A DNA stretch of 64,000 bases from Lutibacter sp. B1 (GCF_012524075.1 NZ_JAAZUI010000012.1:39369-103368); one strand, 5' to 3'. Shown: positions 25,389 to 35,003, counted from the first letter of the stretch. Notes: generated by a model not told the origin, from the sequence alone. Translations and numbers: made by a program.

Positions 25389-27593
25389 TTATTTTTTTGG
25401 GTGTACTAAAGTCATTTCGTTAATTAAATTTGAAGCTCCTGCGTATTTATCAATAATAAAAAGCACATAACGAACATCTACCATAATATTTCTGCAAATA
25501 TCCGGATCGTAATTCATATCACTCATAGTCCCTTCCCAAACACGATCAAAATTTAAGCCTATTAAATTTCCGTAAGCATCAATTGCCGGACTACCGGAAT
25601 TACCTCCTGTAGTATGGTTTGTACCAATAAAACACACAGGCATTTTCCCATTTTCGGCATATTGTCCATAATCTTTAGCATTGTATAAGTCTATTAACTT
25701 TTGCGGCACATCAAACTCATAATCACCCGGAACATATTTTTCCATAACTCCTTTTAAATAAGTAGTTGTACCATAATACATACCGTCTCTTGGCTCGTAG
25801 CCTCTTACTTGTCCGTATGTTACACGTAAAGTACTATTAGCATCCGGGAAAAAACGTTTGGTTGGAAAAACTTCCATTAAGCCTTTCATATATTGTTTTT
25901 GAACTGCTTCTAACTGTAAATTCAATTCTTGAAACTTTGGTTCAATTTTATTATAAAAAACAGTATGTAATTCTTTTCCAAAAACATACGCTTTATCTTC
26001 ATTCAATTTTTTAATAACTTCTTCTGCTGAACCAGATAACACTTCCTTTGCTCCTTCCAATGAAGTTAATTTTGAAGTTGCATAAATTTCATCTGTTAAT
26101 TTTGAAAAATCTACTCCTTGCATATTTTGTGGAACATATTCTTTTGGAGCTTTTGCTGCGTATAAACCTACTAATTTCTCAAAAACCGGCTTATCTACTA
26201 CTGCACTGTAATTTTTATACATTCCTTCCAGTCTGCCTAAAATAGATTGTTTTGCATTTTCAAATGCGGGTTCACCTCCTCTTAAATAGGCTTGTTCTAA
26301 TTGAAAACCTCTAAAAGTTATTGCTAATAACTCTACATTTCTGTATGCTACTTCAATCCAATAATCACGTGCTAAGGATACACTTTCAATTTCTTTGTAT
26401 AGTTTTTCAAAGTCAGATAATAACGTTTTGTAACCTGCCAAATCTTTTTCTTCTACTATTTTACTGAATTCTGATTCCAATTCTTTCTTTTTTTCAATGG
26501 CATTTGATTTTTCAATTCCTTGATTTTCACCAATCCATTTTTTCCAATAATTTGCTATGGAAGCATATTTTGAAGCATATTTTATTTTGATTTCAGGATC
26601 TTTACGCATATAAGAATCCACAATTTTCAACGCTTCTTCTCTCACTTCAATTTTTGCAGGATTCAATACATTTACTATTTGATCTACACCAACTGCCGGT
26701 AAATATTCATTGGTACGCCCTGGAAAACCAAATACCAAAGTAAAATCTCCTTCTTCAACACCATCTAACGAAATTGGTAAATAATGGTTTGGTTTATATG
26801 GTACATTGTCTTTTGAATAAGCGGCCGGTTTATTATTGGCGTCAGCATAAATTCTAAACATCGAAAAATCTCCTGTGTGACGTGGCCACATCCAATTATC
26901 AGTATCTGCTCCAAATTTTCCGATTGACGAAGGTGGCGCACCTACCAAACGCACATCATTAAAAGTTTCGGTAACAAACAATAAATATTGATTGCCTTTG
27001 TAAAACGACTTAACATTAGCATCTTGCCACTCTTCTTTTTGAGTAGCTTTAGCTACTTTATTAATATTTTGATCTATCAATTTCGATTTAGAAACCTCAT
27101 CCATATCATCTGTTACTCCTTCAAAAACTTGAGATGTAACATCATCAATTCTTTTAATAAACGTAACTGACATGCTTGGGTTTGCTAATTCTTCTTCATA
27201 ACTCATTGCCCAAAAACCATCTTTTAAATAATCATTTTCAACACTTGAATGCGATTGAATTGCGCCGTAACCACAATGATGATTGGTTAATAAAAGTCCG
27301 TTTGGTGAAATAATTTCTGAAGTACAACCTCCGTTAAAATGAACTATTGCATCTTTTAGGCTTGAATTATTTACATCGTAAATATCTTTGGCAGTCATTT
27401 TACTGCCTAAAAGCTGCATTTCCTGCTCATTCATTCCTTCTAATAATGAAGGAATCCACATTCCTCCTTGAATCTCTCTGGTATCAACAATTTGTTGTTT
27501 TGGTGTTCTAATCGTATTTGTTGCAGTTTCCTGTACCGTTTTACATGAAATCAACAGTAAACCTAACAATACGTAAAGTTTTATATATCTCAT
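25389..27593 (-). CDS. S46-family dipeptidyl-peptidase, lipoprotein, DPP11-like
   Basis: A 734-residue S46 peptidase with a lipoprotein signal (LLISC, lipidated C17). H106 in TNHHCGYG, the central GADTDNWMWPRHTGDF region and S666 in GGNSGSPA form the catalytic centre. R684 (GLNFDR), 18 residues after the serine, is the position and residue that give DPP11 its preference for Asp/Glu at P1, so this copy is predicted to be an acidic dipeptidyl-peptidase. It is the first gene of the tandem pair; long stretches are nearly identical to the paralogue at the DNA level, which indicates recent duplication or gene conversion. Confidence 0.93.
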   Translation of the reverse strand: MRYIKLYVLLGLLLISCKTVQETATNTIRTPKQQIVDTREIQGGMWIPSLLEGMNEQEMQLLGSKMTAKDIYDVNNSSLKDAIVHFNGGCTSEIISPNGLLLTNHHCGYGAIQSHSSVENDYLKDGFWAMSYEEELANPSMSVTFIKRIDDVTSQVFEGVTDDMDEVSKSKLIDQNINKVAKATQKEEWQDANVKSFYKGNQYLLFVTETFNDVRLVGAPPSSIGKFGADTDNWMWPRHTGDFSMFRIYADANNKPAAYSKDNVPYKPNHYLPISLDGVEEGDFTLVFGFPGRTNEYLPAVGVDQIVNVLNPAKIEVREEALKIVDSYMRKDPEIKIKYASKYASIANYWKKWIGENQGIEKSNAIEKKKELESEFSKIVEEKDLAGYKTLLSDFEKLYKEIESVSLARDYWIEVAYRNVELLAITFRGFQLEQAYLRGGEPAFENAKQSILGRLEGMYKNYSAVVDKPVFEKLVGLYAAKAPKEYVPQNMQGVDFSKLTDEIYATSKLTSLEGAKEVLSGSAEEVIKKLNEDKAYVFGKELHTVFYNKIEPKFQELNLQLEAVQKQYMKGLMEVFPTKRFFPDANSTLRVTYGQVRGYEPRDGMYYGTTTYLKGVMEKYVPGDYEFDVPQKLIDLYNAKDYGQYAENGKMPVCFIGTNHTTGGNSGSPAIDAYGNLIGLNFDRVWEGTMSDMNYDPDICRNIMVDVRYVLFIIDKYAGASNLINEMTLVHPKK

Positions 27594-27616
27594 TTTTTTG
27601 TTAATTATTTATAAAA

Positions 27617-27624
27617 CAAATATA
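27617..27624 (-). promoter_or_regulatory. Probable -7 element for the S46 peptidase operon
   Basis: Complement reads TATATTTG, an exact TAnnTTTG, 24 bp upstream of the start at 27593. No upstream TTTG at the right distance was found, so only the -7 part is supported. Confidence 0.45.
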
Positions 27625-27694
27625 CACTGCTAAACTTTATTTTTTAAGTTGAAGTTCATAAAAAATGGTAAATTAGCCAAAATTCAAAAATTAC

Positions 27695-28996
27695 ATGGAT
27701 ACTACACCCTTTATTACACAAGATACAATCGCTTTTGGAATTTTAATGCTTACTTTAGGTTTTGTTTTTTATACTTCATCAAGTGAAAATATAGTATGGA
27801 AAAAATTTTATAAAGTTGTACCCGCATTATTAATGGCATACATGCTGCCTGCTATTTTTACTTCTGCCGGAATTATAGCTCCTGAATGGGAAACTATAAA
27901 TGAAACCGGTGAAATAACCAAGCATAGCTCTCAATTGTATTACGTTGCAAGTAGATTTCTATTACCGGCCGCATTAGTTTTAATGACTTTAAGTATTGAT
28001 TTAAAAGCCGTTTTTAATTTAGGACCAAAAGCATTGATTATGTTTTTAACAGGTACTATTGGTATTATTATTGGCGGTCCAATTGCTATTATGTTAATTT
28101 CAATGATTTCTCCCGATACTGTTGGAGGTGCAGGACCTGATGCTGTTTGGCGTGGTTTGGCCACATTAGCCGGAAGTTGGATTGGTGGTGGTGCAAACCA
28201 AGCTGCAATGCTTGAAATTTATGAATACAATCCTAAAAAGTACGGCGGTATGGTTTTAGTTGATATTGTTGTTGCGAATATTTGGATGGCAATAATATTA
28301 ATTGGAATTGGAAAATCAGAAAAAATTGATAAATGGTTAAAATCTGATACTTCTGCTATTGAAGAATTAAAAGAAAAAGTTTCTTCATACACTAATAAAG
28401 TTACTAAAAATCCAACTTTAGCCGATTTAATTATTATTTTATCAATCGCATTTACCGTTGTTGGTTTTGCCCATTTTGGCGCTAATGAAATTTCAGCATT
28501 TTTAAAAGATAATTTTGAAGCGGTGAGCGATAAAAGCTCTGCAATGTCTTCTTTTGGATCTCAATTTTTCTGGATGATTAGTATTGCGACTATTTTAGGA
28601 ATTATACTCTCATTTACTAAATTAAAAAGGTATGAAGGTGCCGGTGCCAGTAAAGTTGGTAGTGTTTTTATTTACATTTTGGTTGCCACTATTGGTATGA
28701 AAATGGATTTAGGAAAAATTTTAGAAAATCCGGGATTAATTTTAATAGGTATTGTTTGGATGACTATACACGCCGCATTATTAATATTAGTTGCTAAATT
28801 AATACGTGCACCATACTTCTTTTTAGCTGTTGGTAGTCAAGCCAATGTTGGCGGTGCCGCTTCAGCTCCGGTTGTTGCAGCAGCTTTTCATTCTTCATTA
28901 GCAACTGTTGGTGTTTTATTAGCCGTTTTTGGGTATGTTGTTGGTACTTACGGAGCCATGTTAACAGCAGAATTAATGCGTATTGTTGCTCCCTAA
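27695..28996 (+). CDS. DUF819-family integral membrane protein
   Basis: A 433-residue polytopic membrane protein with about ten to twelve hydrophobic segments. It matches the DUF819 (YjcL-like) family: SRFLLPAALVLMTLSIDLK, LAGSWIGGGANQAAM and the C-terminal GSQANVGGAASAPVVAAAF are its conserved glycine-rich helices, which resemble the gating regions of secondary transporters. The substrate is unknown; no binding partner is encoded nearby. It is transcribed divergently from the S46 pair, and the following lipoprotein gene is 54 bp downstream. Confidence 0.88.
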   Translation: MDTTPFITQDTIAFGILMLTLGFVFYTSSSENIVWKKFYKVVPALLMAYMLPAIFTSAGIIAPEWETINETGEITKHSSQLYYVASRFLLPAALVLMTLSIDLKAVFNLGPKALIMFLTGTIGIIIGGPIAIMLISMISPDTVGGAGPDAVWRGLATLAGSWIGGGANQAAMLEIYEYNPKKYGGMVLVDIVVANIWMAIILIGIGKSEKIDKWLKSDTSAIEELKEKVSSYTNKVTKNPTLADLIIILSIAFTVVGFAHFGANEISAFLKDNFEAVSDKSSAMSSFGSQFFWMISIATILGIILSFTKLKRYEGAGASKVGSVFIYILVATIGMKMDLGKILENPGLILIGIVWMTIHAALLILVAKLIRAPYFFLAVGSQANVGGAASAPVVAAAFHSSLATVGVLLAVFGYVVGTYGAMLTAELMRIVAP

Positions 28997-29050
28997 TTAA
29001 TTTTAAATTCAAATAAAAAAACTGATATTTGTTGTCTTAAATTTTAACAC

Positions 29051-29749
29051 ATGAAAAAACTATTAAGTTATCTAACTGTTGCTATTCTATTATTCTCTTG
29101 CAGTAATAATAAAAAAGGAAATATGCTGGTAAACGGTACTATTGAAGGTTTGAAAAAAGGAACAGTTTATTTACAGAAATATAAAGACACTTTATTAATC
29201 TCGGTAGATTCCGTTAAATTAGATGGTAAAAGCAATTTTACGCTTACTGATGAAATTGAAAGTCCCGAAATTTACATAATAGCTTTAGATAAAATTGCAG
29301 ATGAAAAAATTTCGTTTTTTGGTGAAAAAGGAACTATATCCGTAAATTCTAAACTTTCAAAACTTTCTACTTCAGCTAAAATTGAAGGTTCTAAAAATCA
29401 GGAAATTTTTGATGAGCATTTAAAAATGGTAAAGCAATTCAACGGTAAACAGTTGGATCTTTTTAAAGAGAAATTTGATGCTCAAAAAAATAATGATTCA
29501 GAACAATATGCTAAAATTGAAAAAGAAGAAGAAAGTATTATTAAACGTAAATTCCTTTACACCACAAATTTTGCAGTTAAAAATGCAAATTATGAGGTTG
29601 CTCCTTATATTGCTTTAACTGAATTGTATAACGCAAATATCAAATTGCTTGATACCATCAACAATTCGCTATCAAAAGAAGTTAAAGCTTCTAAATATGG
29701 CAAACAGCTTCAAGATTTTATTTCAAAAATTAAAGAAACTGAAAAATAA
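29051..29749 (+). CDS. DUF4369-type lipoprotein
   Basis: A 232-residue lipoprotein (signal ending LLFSC, lipidated C17). The N-terminal ~100 residues match the DUF4369 beta domain found in Bacteroidota, usually fused to a thioredoxin-like domain: VNGTIEGLKKGTVYLQKYKD and SPEIYIIALDK are its strands. Here the thioredoxin/AhpC part is missing and the C-terminal half is a Lys/Glu-rich helical segment with no CxxC. The protein is probably a stand-alone DUF4369 form. Role unknown. A terminator follows. Confidence 0.75.
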   Translation: MKKLLSYLTVAILLFSCSNNKKGNMLVNGTIEGLKKGTVYLQKYKDTLLISVDSVKLDGKSNFTLTDEIESPEIYIIALDKIADEKISFFGEKGTISVNSKLSKLSTSAKIEGSKNQEIFDEHLKMVKQFNGKQLDLFKEKFDAQKNNDSEQYAKIEKEEESIIKRKFLYTTNFAVKNANYEVAPYIALTELYNANIKLLDTINNSLSKEVKASKYGKQLQDFISKIKETEK

Positions 29750-29770
29750 GTTATTTTGCTTAAAAAAATT

Positions 29771-29799
29771 AAAAGCAACTCATTTGAGTTGCTTTTTTT
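29771..29799 (+). terminator. Terminator after the DUF4369 lipoprotein gene
   Basis: AAAAGCAACTCA pairs with TGAGTTGCTTTT, followed by a T run, 21 bp after the stop. Confidence 0.88.
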
Positions 29800-29868
29800 A
29801 TTTTTTTACTTGAACTTGTAACAAATTAAATTTTAAGTATACTTATTACTTGAAGCTAATCAAAATTT

Positions 29869-30363
29869 GTGAATAAAGAAATTGAACATAAATTTATTTC
29901 TGAGTTTGAACAACATCAGAATATAATTCACAAAGTATGTAGAATTTATACTACAAACCAAGAAGCTCACAACGATTTGTTTCAGGAAATTACCATTCAG
30001 CTTTGGAAAGCATACCCAAAATTTAGAGGTGATTCTAAATTAAGTACCTGGATGTACAGAATTGGACTGAATACGGCAATTACTTTGTACCGAAAATCAA
30101 AAAGAAGTGTTCAAACACAAGATTTTGAAAGTGTTTTACACAAAATTGAAGCAACCAATTATGATAATACAGAAGAAGAGCAATTAAAATTAATGTACAA
30201 AGCTATTCATCAATTATCTGATATTGAAAAAGCCTTAATTTTTTTGTATTTAGAAGATAAAAATTATAAAGAAATAGCTGAAACATTAGGTATTTCTGAA
30301 GTGAATGCACGAGTGAAAATGAATAGAATTAAGACGCGCTTAAAAACAATATTAAATCCGTAA
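29869..30363 (+). CDS. ECF-type RNA polymerase sigma factor
   Basis: A 164-residue sigma-70-family protein. Region 2 (about 20-90) contains NDLFQEITIQLWKAYPKFRGDSKLSTWMYRI-type sequence with the usual core-binding and -10-reading helices; region 4 (about 110-160) has IEKALIFLYLEDKNYKEIAETL and the recognition helix SEVNARVKMNRIKTRLK. The start is GTG at 29869, since no ATG is near and the first residues fit the family. The next gene begins 2 bp after the stop and encodes a membrane protein that may act as the anti-sigma factor. The inducing signal is unknown. Confidence 0.9.
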   Translation: MNKEIEHKFISEFEQHQNIIHKVCRIYTTNQEAHNDLFQEITIQLWKAYPKFRGDSKLSTWMYRIGLNTAITLYRKSKRSVQTQDFESVLHKIEATNYDNTEEEQLKLMYKAIHQLSDIEKALIFLYLEDKNYKEIAETLGISEVNARVKMNRIKTRLKTILNP

Positions 30364-30365
30364 TT

Positions 30366-31004
30366 ATGGATGAACTAGATTTATTGAAAAAGGATTGGAA
30401 AAAGCGAAGTGCTGATTATCCACAAGTCTCATATAATGAGATTTATAAAATGATACATAAAAAATCATCTTCAATAGTAAAATGGATTTTTATAATAAGT
30501 ATTGCTGAACTTTTATTTTGGACACTAATTGATTTTTTAGCTCCAGAAAGCGTTTATAAAATTTATGAGAAATTTAATTTAAACTCTTTACTATATATCT
30601 CTTTAACTGTAAATTATGTTATAACTATCCTATTTATATATCTTTTTTATAAAAACTATAAATCAATTTGTATAGCAGATGATACAAGTTTATTAATGAA
30701 AAAAATTATTAAAACTCGTAAAACAGTAAACTATTATGTATTCTACAATATTGCCCTTTACATAATTATATTAATTGTGTTTAACATAGTTATGTTTTCA
30801 AAACCTGATATTTTAATTGAATTTATGAACCCAAATAACAAACCTATTGACAACGATAAGTTATTGCTTATTACATTAATTCTTCAAATTGTTTTTGGAG
30901 TTCTAATGTTAGGAGTTATTTGGCTTTATTACCGAATTATTTATGGAATTTTATTAAGAAGATTAACTAAAAACTATAAAGAATTAGAAAATATGGAGTT
31001 TTAA
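30366..31004 (+). CDS. Membrane protein coupled to the ECF sigma factor
   Basis: A 212-residue protein beginning 2 bp after the sigma gene. Residues 1-35 (DELDLLKKDWKKRSADYPQ) are hydrophilic and cytosolic-looking; four hydrophobic helices follow (about 38-60, 70-95, 118-145, 165-195). The zinc-finger anti-sigma motif HxxxCxxC is absent. Position and topology suggest it controls the sigma factor, with the N-terminal segment as the possible sigma-binding part; this is inferred. The family was not recognised beyond similar sigma-adjacent flavobacterial proteins. Confidence 0.7.
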   Translation: MDELDLLKKDWKKRSADYPQVSYNEIYKMIHKKSSSIVKWIFIISIAELLFWTLIDFLAPESVYKIYEKFNLNSLLYISLTVNYVITILFIYLFYKNYKSICIADDTSLLMKKIIKTRKTVNYYVFYNIALYIIILIVFNIVMFSKPDILIEFMNPNNKPIDNDKLLLITLILQIVFGVLMLGVIWLYYRIIYGILLRRLTKNYKELENMEF

Positions 31005-31014
31005 AATTATCTAA

Positions 31015-31815
31015 TTATATTCGATTATCTCCATCTAATAGATCACCAATACCGCCTAAAATGCTTCCTTCACCTCGTCTTTTATTCCCTGTTTGTGGTG
31101 CTAATGCCAATACTCTTCCAGCTAATCTGCTAAAAGGCAATGATTGTACATAAACCGTTCCAGGACCTTGAAGAGTTGCAAAAAACAAACCTTCACCACC
31201 AAACACTGTGTTTTTTATTCCACCAACAAATTCTATATCATAATTTACATCTTTAGTAAAACCAACTACACAACCTGTATCAACTTTTAACACTTCACCT
31301 GCTTGTAATACTTTTTTGCTCATATTTCCACCGGCATGGACAAATGTTAATCCGTCTCCTTCTAATTTTTGCATAATAAAACCTTCACCTCCAAACAAAC
31401 CTCTACCCAAACGTTTTGAAAATTCAATACCAACGGATACACCTTTAGCTGCACACAAAAAAGCATCTTTCTGACAAATAAATTTACCTCCTAATTCACT
31501 TAAATCTATAGGAATAATTTGTCCCGGATACGGTGCTGCAAATGAAACTTTCTTTTTCCCTACACTTATATTAGAAAAAACAGTCATAAATAAGCTTTCG
31601 CCTGTTAGTAACCTTTTCCCGGCAGAAAAAAGTTTACCTAAAATATCTTGGCTTTGATTAGACCCATCTCCAAAAATAGTATCCATTTTAATACCATCAC
31701 TCATCATCATAAAACTTCCCGATTCCGCAACTACACCTTCTTGCGGGTCTAACTCAATCTCTACGTATTGCATTTCTTCACCATAAATATGGTAATCTAT
31801 CTCATGTGCATTCAT
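31015..31815 (-). CDS. TIGR00266/AIM24-family protein
   Basis: A 266-residue beta-rich protein of the AIM24 (TIGR00266) family. HAHIDYHI-type start [21 protein letters not shown], then [19 protein letters not shown] and the glycine-rich repeats [20 protein letters not shown] and [16 protein letters not shown] are characteristic, ending in a Gly/Arg-rich tail. The bacterial proteins have no settled function; the yeast homologue is a mitochondrial inner-membrane biogenesis factor. The gene lies 16 bp downstream of the DUF4442 gene, so the two probably share a transcript. Confidence 0.9.
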   Translation of the reverse strand: MNAHEIDYHIYGEEMQYVEIELDPQEGVVAESGSFMMMSDGIKMDTIFGDGSNQSQDILGKLFSAGKRLLTGESLFMTVFSNISVGKKKVSFAAPYPGQIIPIDLSELGGKFICQKDAFLCAAKGVSVGIEFSKRLGRGLFGGEGFIMQKLEGDGLTFVHAGGNMSKKVLQAGEVLKVDTGCVVGFTKDVNYDIEFVGGIKNTVFGGEGLFFATLQGPGTVYVQSLPFSRLAGRVLALAPQTGNKRRGEGSILGGIGDLLDGDNRI

Positions 31816-31831
31816 AATTATAAAGTTTTAA

Positions 31832-32293
31832 TTATTTTTTAATTTTTAATTTCACACTCCACTCAAATTCATAGGCCGAAACTTGATCTCCGGCTTCATC
31901 AACTCCAACTGATTTCATAACAATTGTTTGTCCTTCGCCCGTTTTTATTGTTTTAGCCAAAGCCTCATTAATACGTTCTCCATCATTACATGTAAATGTA
32001 ATTTTACCAACAGCTTTTTTGGTAAAAGTTCCTTTATGGTTTGTAACTAACATTGAAATACTTTTACCTGATTCTCTTATTTTATTTATAACCATAGCAC
32101 CTGTAGTTAACTCTGCTGCCATTGATTGCACTGCAAAATACATAGATCTAAACGGATTCTGATTTATCCATTTATAAGTTACAGTAACAATTGTTTTTTC
32201 ATTGGTTAATTCTCTTAATTTAACACCACACAAATAGGCTGATGGTAATTTAAACATCAAAAACCTATTCATTTGTTTCACAGTATCTTTCAT
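31832..32293 (-). CDS. DUF4442 hotdog-fold protein
   Basis: A 153-residue protein of the DUF4442 family, related to hotdog-fold thioesterases. RFLMFKLPSAYLCGVKLREL at the start and NPFRSMYFAVQSMAAELTTG in the middle are its conserved core; the latter is the equivalent of the hotdog central helix. No standard thioesterase catalytic Asp/Glu motif is evident, so the activity is uncertain; acyl-CoA or acyl-lipid binding is possible. It is transcribed divergently from the DUF4870-PadR unit. Confidence 0.85.
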   Translation of the reverse strand: MKDTVKQMNRFLMFKLPSAYLCGVKLRELTNEKTIVTVTYKWINQNPFRSMYFAVQSMAAELTTGAMVINKIRESGKSISMLVTNHKGTFTKKAVGKITFTCNDGERINEALAKTIKTGEGQTIVMKSVGVDEAGDQVSAYEFEWSVKLKIKK

Positions 32294-32388
32294 TTATAAT
32301 TTTATTATTAAGGCAACAAGTTAATTAAAATTACTCAGCGTAAAAAAACATTTTTTTGTTAAATATATGTTAAATAACAGTACTATGT

Positions 32389-32421
32389 TTTGCATAATAC
32401 TATTTTTTATACATATATTTG
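32389..32421 (+). promoter_or_regulatory. Promoter of the DUF4870-PadR-PspC operon
   Basis: TTTG at 32389-32392 and TATATTTG at 32414-32421 are 21 bases apart, matching the flavobacterial sigma-A promoter at both elements, 27 bp before the DUF4870 start. The sequence TTTGCATAA occurs at both elements (32389 and 32418), which could form a repressor site for the PadR protein encoded in the operon. Confidence 0.7.
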
Positions 32422-32448
32422 CATAAGATATTACTAAAACTAATAATT

Positions 32449-32820
32449 ATGATTACTCAAAACGATAAAAATTACAGCACAATTTTACACTTAAGTACTT
32501 TTTTTGGATGGTTTTTCCCTTTTGGAAACATCATTGCTCCACTTATTATGTGGATTGCCAAAAAAAACGATAGTGATTTTATTGATGATCATGGCAAAGC
32601 TGCATTGAATTTTCAATTAAGCCTTACTTTATATAGTTTCTTATTAGCCATTTTAATAATTCCTATCACTATTTTAACATTAGGTTTAGGATTGGTAGCA
32701 GTTATTTTAGGAATTATTCCTGCCATAATTTTAACGTTAATATTTGTAATTACTGCAAGTATTAAAGCTAGTAATGGTGAATTATATGATTACCCATTTA
32801 CAATTGAATTTATTAAATAG
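32449..32820 (+). CDS. DUF4870 membrane protein
   Basis: A 123-residue protein from ATG 32449; an in-frame ATG at 32419 would overlap the promoter. It has the DUF4870 (Tic20-like) arrangement: a short polar N terminus, LSTFFGWFFPFGNIIAPLIMW as the first helix, the conserved DDHGKAALNFQLS motif, and two further helices. The family is found next to PspC and PadR-type genes in many bacteria and is thought to act in envelope homeostasis. It is the first gene of the operon, 32 bp before padR. Confidence 0.85.
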   Translation: MITQNDKNYSTILHLSTFFGWFFPFGNIIAPLIMWIAKKNDSDFIDDHGKAALNFQLSLTLYSFLLAILIIPITILTLGLGLVAVILGIIPAIILTLIFVITASIKASNGELYDYPFTIEFIK

Positions 32821-32852
32821 CCTATGGCATTTAACATATTAAATCTTAACTT

Positions 32853-33194
32853 ATGAAGATAGAAAACACAAAAGCTCAAATGCGAAAAGGAGTTTTAGAA
32901 TACTGCATACTTTCTATATTACAACATGAAGATGCTTATACTTCTGAAATCTTATCGCAGTTAAAAGATGCAAAGTTATTAGTAGTTGAAGGTACCATTT
33001 ATCCTTTACTTACTAGATTAAAAAATGCCGGTTTGCTCAGTTATCGCTGGGAAGAATCAACATCAGGACCACCAAGAAAATATTATGCTTTAACCGAAAC
33101 AGGAAAATTATTTTTAAAAGAGTTAGACACTACTTGGAGCGAACTTGTAGAAGCAGTAAACATAGTAACTACCAATAAATCAACAGAAAAATGA
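32853..33194 (+). CDS. PadR-family transcriptional regulator
   Basis: A 113-residue winged-helix protein. MRKGVLEYCILSILQHEDAY, then ILSQLKDAKLLVVEGTIYPLLTRL and the wing GLLSYRWEESTSGPPRKYYALTETGK-type sequence are the PadR hallmarks; the C-terminal helix is short, as in PadR subfamily 2 (PadR-s2). It probably represses its own operon and responds to envelope or small-molecule stress. Its stop overlaps the start of the PspC-domain gene by 4 bp (ATGA), which ties expression of the two together. Confidence 0.92.
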   Translation: MKIENTKAQMRKGVLEYCILSILQHEDAYTSEILSQLKDAKLLVVEGTIYPLLTRLKNAGLLSYRWEESTSGPPRKYYALTETGKLFLKELDTTWSELVEAVNIVTTNKSTEK

Positions 33195-34930
33195 ACAAAA
33201 CAATTAATATAAATTTAGGAGGCATCTTCTTTCATATTGATGAATTAGCTTATCAAAAACTGAAACTGTATTTAGATGCTATTAGACGATCTTTAAGTGA
33301 TGATCCGCAAGGAAGAGATGAAATTTTAAATGATATTGAACTTAGAATTGGAGAATTACTTTCTGAAAGAATTAAAGATGAGCGTCAAGTTATAAATGAA
33401 AATGATATTGACGAAATAACAAAAATAATGGGGAAACCTGAAGATTATTTAGTTGATGAAGAACTTTTTGATGATGAACCAACCCAACGCCCAAAAACAT
33501 CTTCAAAAAAACTATTTAGAGATGGTGAAGATAAATTTTTGGGAGGTGTATCTTCCGGTTTGGCACATTACTTTGGTGTAGACCCAATTTGGATAAGATT
33601 AGCTTGGATATTATTGGTTTTTGCCGGATTTGGATTGGGAATTCCTATTTATATTTTACTTTGGATATTAATTCCTCAAGCTGAAACAACAGCTGAAAAA
33701 TTACAAATGAAAGGCAAACCTGTTAACATTAGTAATATTGAAAAAAAAATTAGAGAAGAATTTCAAGATGCTACTTCAAAAGTTAAGGAAGGCGTAAACG
33801 ATGTTACCAGCAAGGTAAAAAGTTCTGAATTTCAAAATAAAGCAAAATCAGGAATGCAGGAAATAATAGACACATTAGCCAAAGTTTTTCTAGCTATATT
33901 TAATGTACTGGGTAAACTTGTTGGAGCTTTTTTAATATTTATTGCAGCAGCAACATTAATAGCTTTAATTTTTGGTTTATTTTCTTGGGGAAGTTTTGAA
34001 GTTTTAGGTTTTGGTGAAGATTATGTTCATTATCCTCCGTTCTTTTTTGACTCAATTCTTCCACCATGGTTACTGCTAATTTTAGCTTTTATTGCAATTG
34101 GAATTCCGTTTTTTGTATTATTTATGTTAGGCTTAAGAATTTTATCAAGTAATATAAAATCGTTTAACACAACAACAAAATTATCATTATTGGGTGTTTG
34201 GATAATATCATTATTAGGTTTAGGCTTTGCAGGAATCAATTTTGCCACGCAAACTGCTTATGATGGCGTTTATAATCAAACTGAAGAACTCCCAATAATA
34301 GCTGCCGATACTTTAAAAATTAAAATGGTTGCTGATGAAAATTTATCTGTCAGTAGAGAATTAAGAAAACGCTACAGTTATGAAACTGTGTATGAAAATA
34401 ATACAAAAAAACTATACTCCACTAGAATTAGTGTAGATGTAAAACCTACAGATAAAGATAGTGGTTATATAAAAATAAGAAAAGAAGCCGAGGGAAAAAG
34501 TCGTTTAAAAGCAAATAACGACGCTGAAGCTATTGAATATCAATTCAATTTAAATAATAAAGATTTGCTTCTAAATGGCTACTTTTTAACTGATTTTAAG
34601 AACAAGTTTAAAGAGGAAATGATTGATATCACTATTTATTTGCCTGAAAACTCTATAATTTATCTTGACAGTTCTACAAATACTTTTTTAGATGATGTTG
34701 AAAATATTCAAAACATACACGATAGAGATATGCCTAAACATTATTATAAAATGACTGAAAATGGTTTAGAGTGTTTAGATTGTGACTCAAACGTATTTGG
34801 TGAAGATTATAAAAATGAGAACGATCATTTTAAACTTAATATTGATGATAGCGGTGTTGAAATAAAAATAAATGATGGTGAAGATAAAGCTGAAGTTAAA
34901 ATAGACCAAAATGGTGTTAAAATTCAATAA
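33191..34930 (+). CDS. PspC-domain membrane protein
   Basis: A 579-residue protein. The N-terminal ~90 residues resemble a helical HAAS-like module (ILNDIELRIGELLSERIKDE, then ITKIMGKPEDYL), common in proteins encoded beside PadR genes. A PspC domain follows at about 107-165 (FLGGVSSGLAHYFGVDPIWIRLAW), then several more membrane helices up to about 350 and a C-terminal beta-rich domain of ~220 residues, probably periplasmic. PspC proteins sense phage-shock-type membrane stress. Coupled to PadR, it likely receives or transmits an envelope signal. Domain order is clear; the signal is not known. Confidence 0.88.
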   Translation: MNKTININLGGIFFHIDELAYQKLKLYLDAIRRSLSDDPQGRDEILNDIELRIGELLSERIKDERQVINENDIDEITKIMGKPEDYLVDEELFDDEPTQRPKTSSKKLFRDGEDKFLGGVSSGLAHYFGVDPIWIRLAWILLVFAGFGLGIPIYILLWILIPQAETTAEKLQMKGKPVNISNIEKKIREEFQDATSKVKEGVNDVTSKVKSSEFQNKAKSGMQEIIDTLAKVFLAIFNVLGKLVGAFLIFIAAATLIALIFGLFSWGSFEVLGFGEDYVHYPPFFFDSILPPWLLLILAFIAIGIPFFVLFMLGLRILSSNIKSFNTTTKLSLLGVWIISLLGLGFAGINFATQTAYDGVYNQTEELPIIAADTLKIKMVADENLSVSRELRKRYSYETVYENNTKKLYSTRISVDVKPTDKDSGYIKIRKEAEGKSRLKANNDAEAIEYQFNLNNKDLLLNGYFLTDFKNKFKEEMIDITIYLPENSIIYLDSSTNTFLDDVENIQNIHDRDMPKHYYKMTENGLECLDCDSNVFGEDYKNENDHFKLNIDDSGVEIKINDGEDKAEVKIDQNGVKIQ

Positions 34931-34995
34931 TTACAATTCATACATTAAATTCAACAACTCATACAATTTATTTATTAATTAAAATTTCAATAAAA

Positions 34996-35003
34996 TACTT
35001 TTG
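34996..35003 (+). promoter_or_regulatory. Possible -7 element before the head-GIN gene
   Basis: TACTTTTG is an exact TAnnTTTG, 21 bp before the start at 35025. No TTTG was found at the upstream distance, so the head-GIN gene may be expressed both from here and by read-through. Confidence 0.4.
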
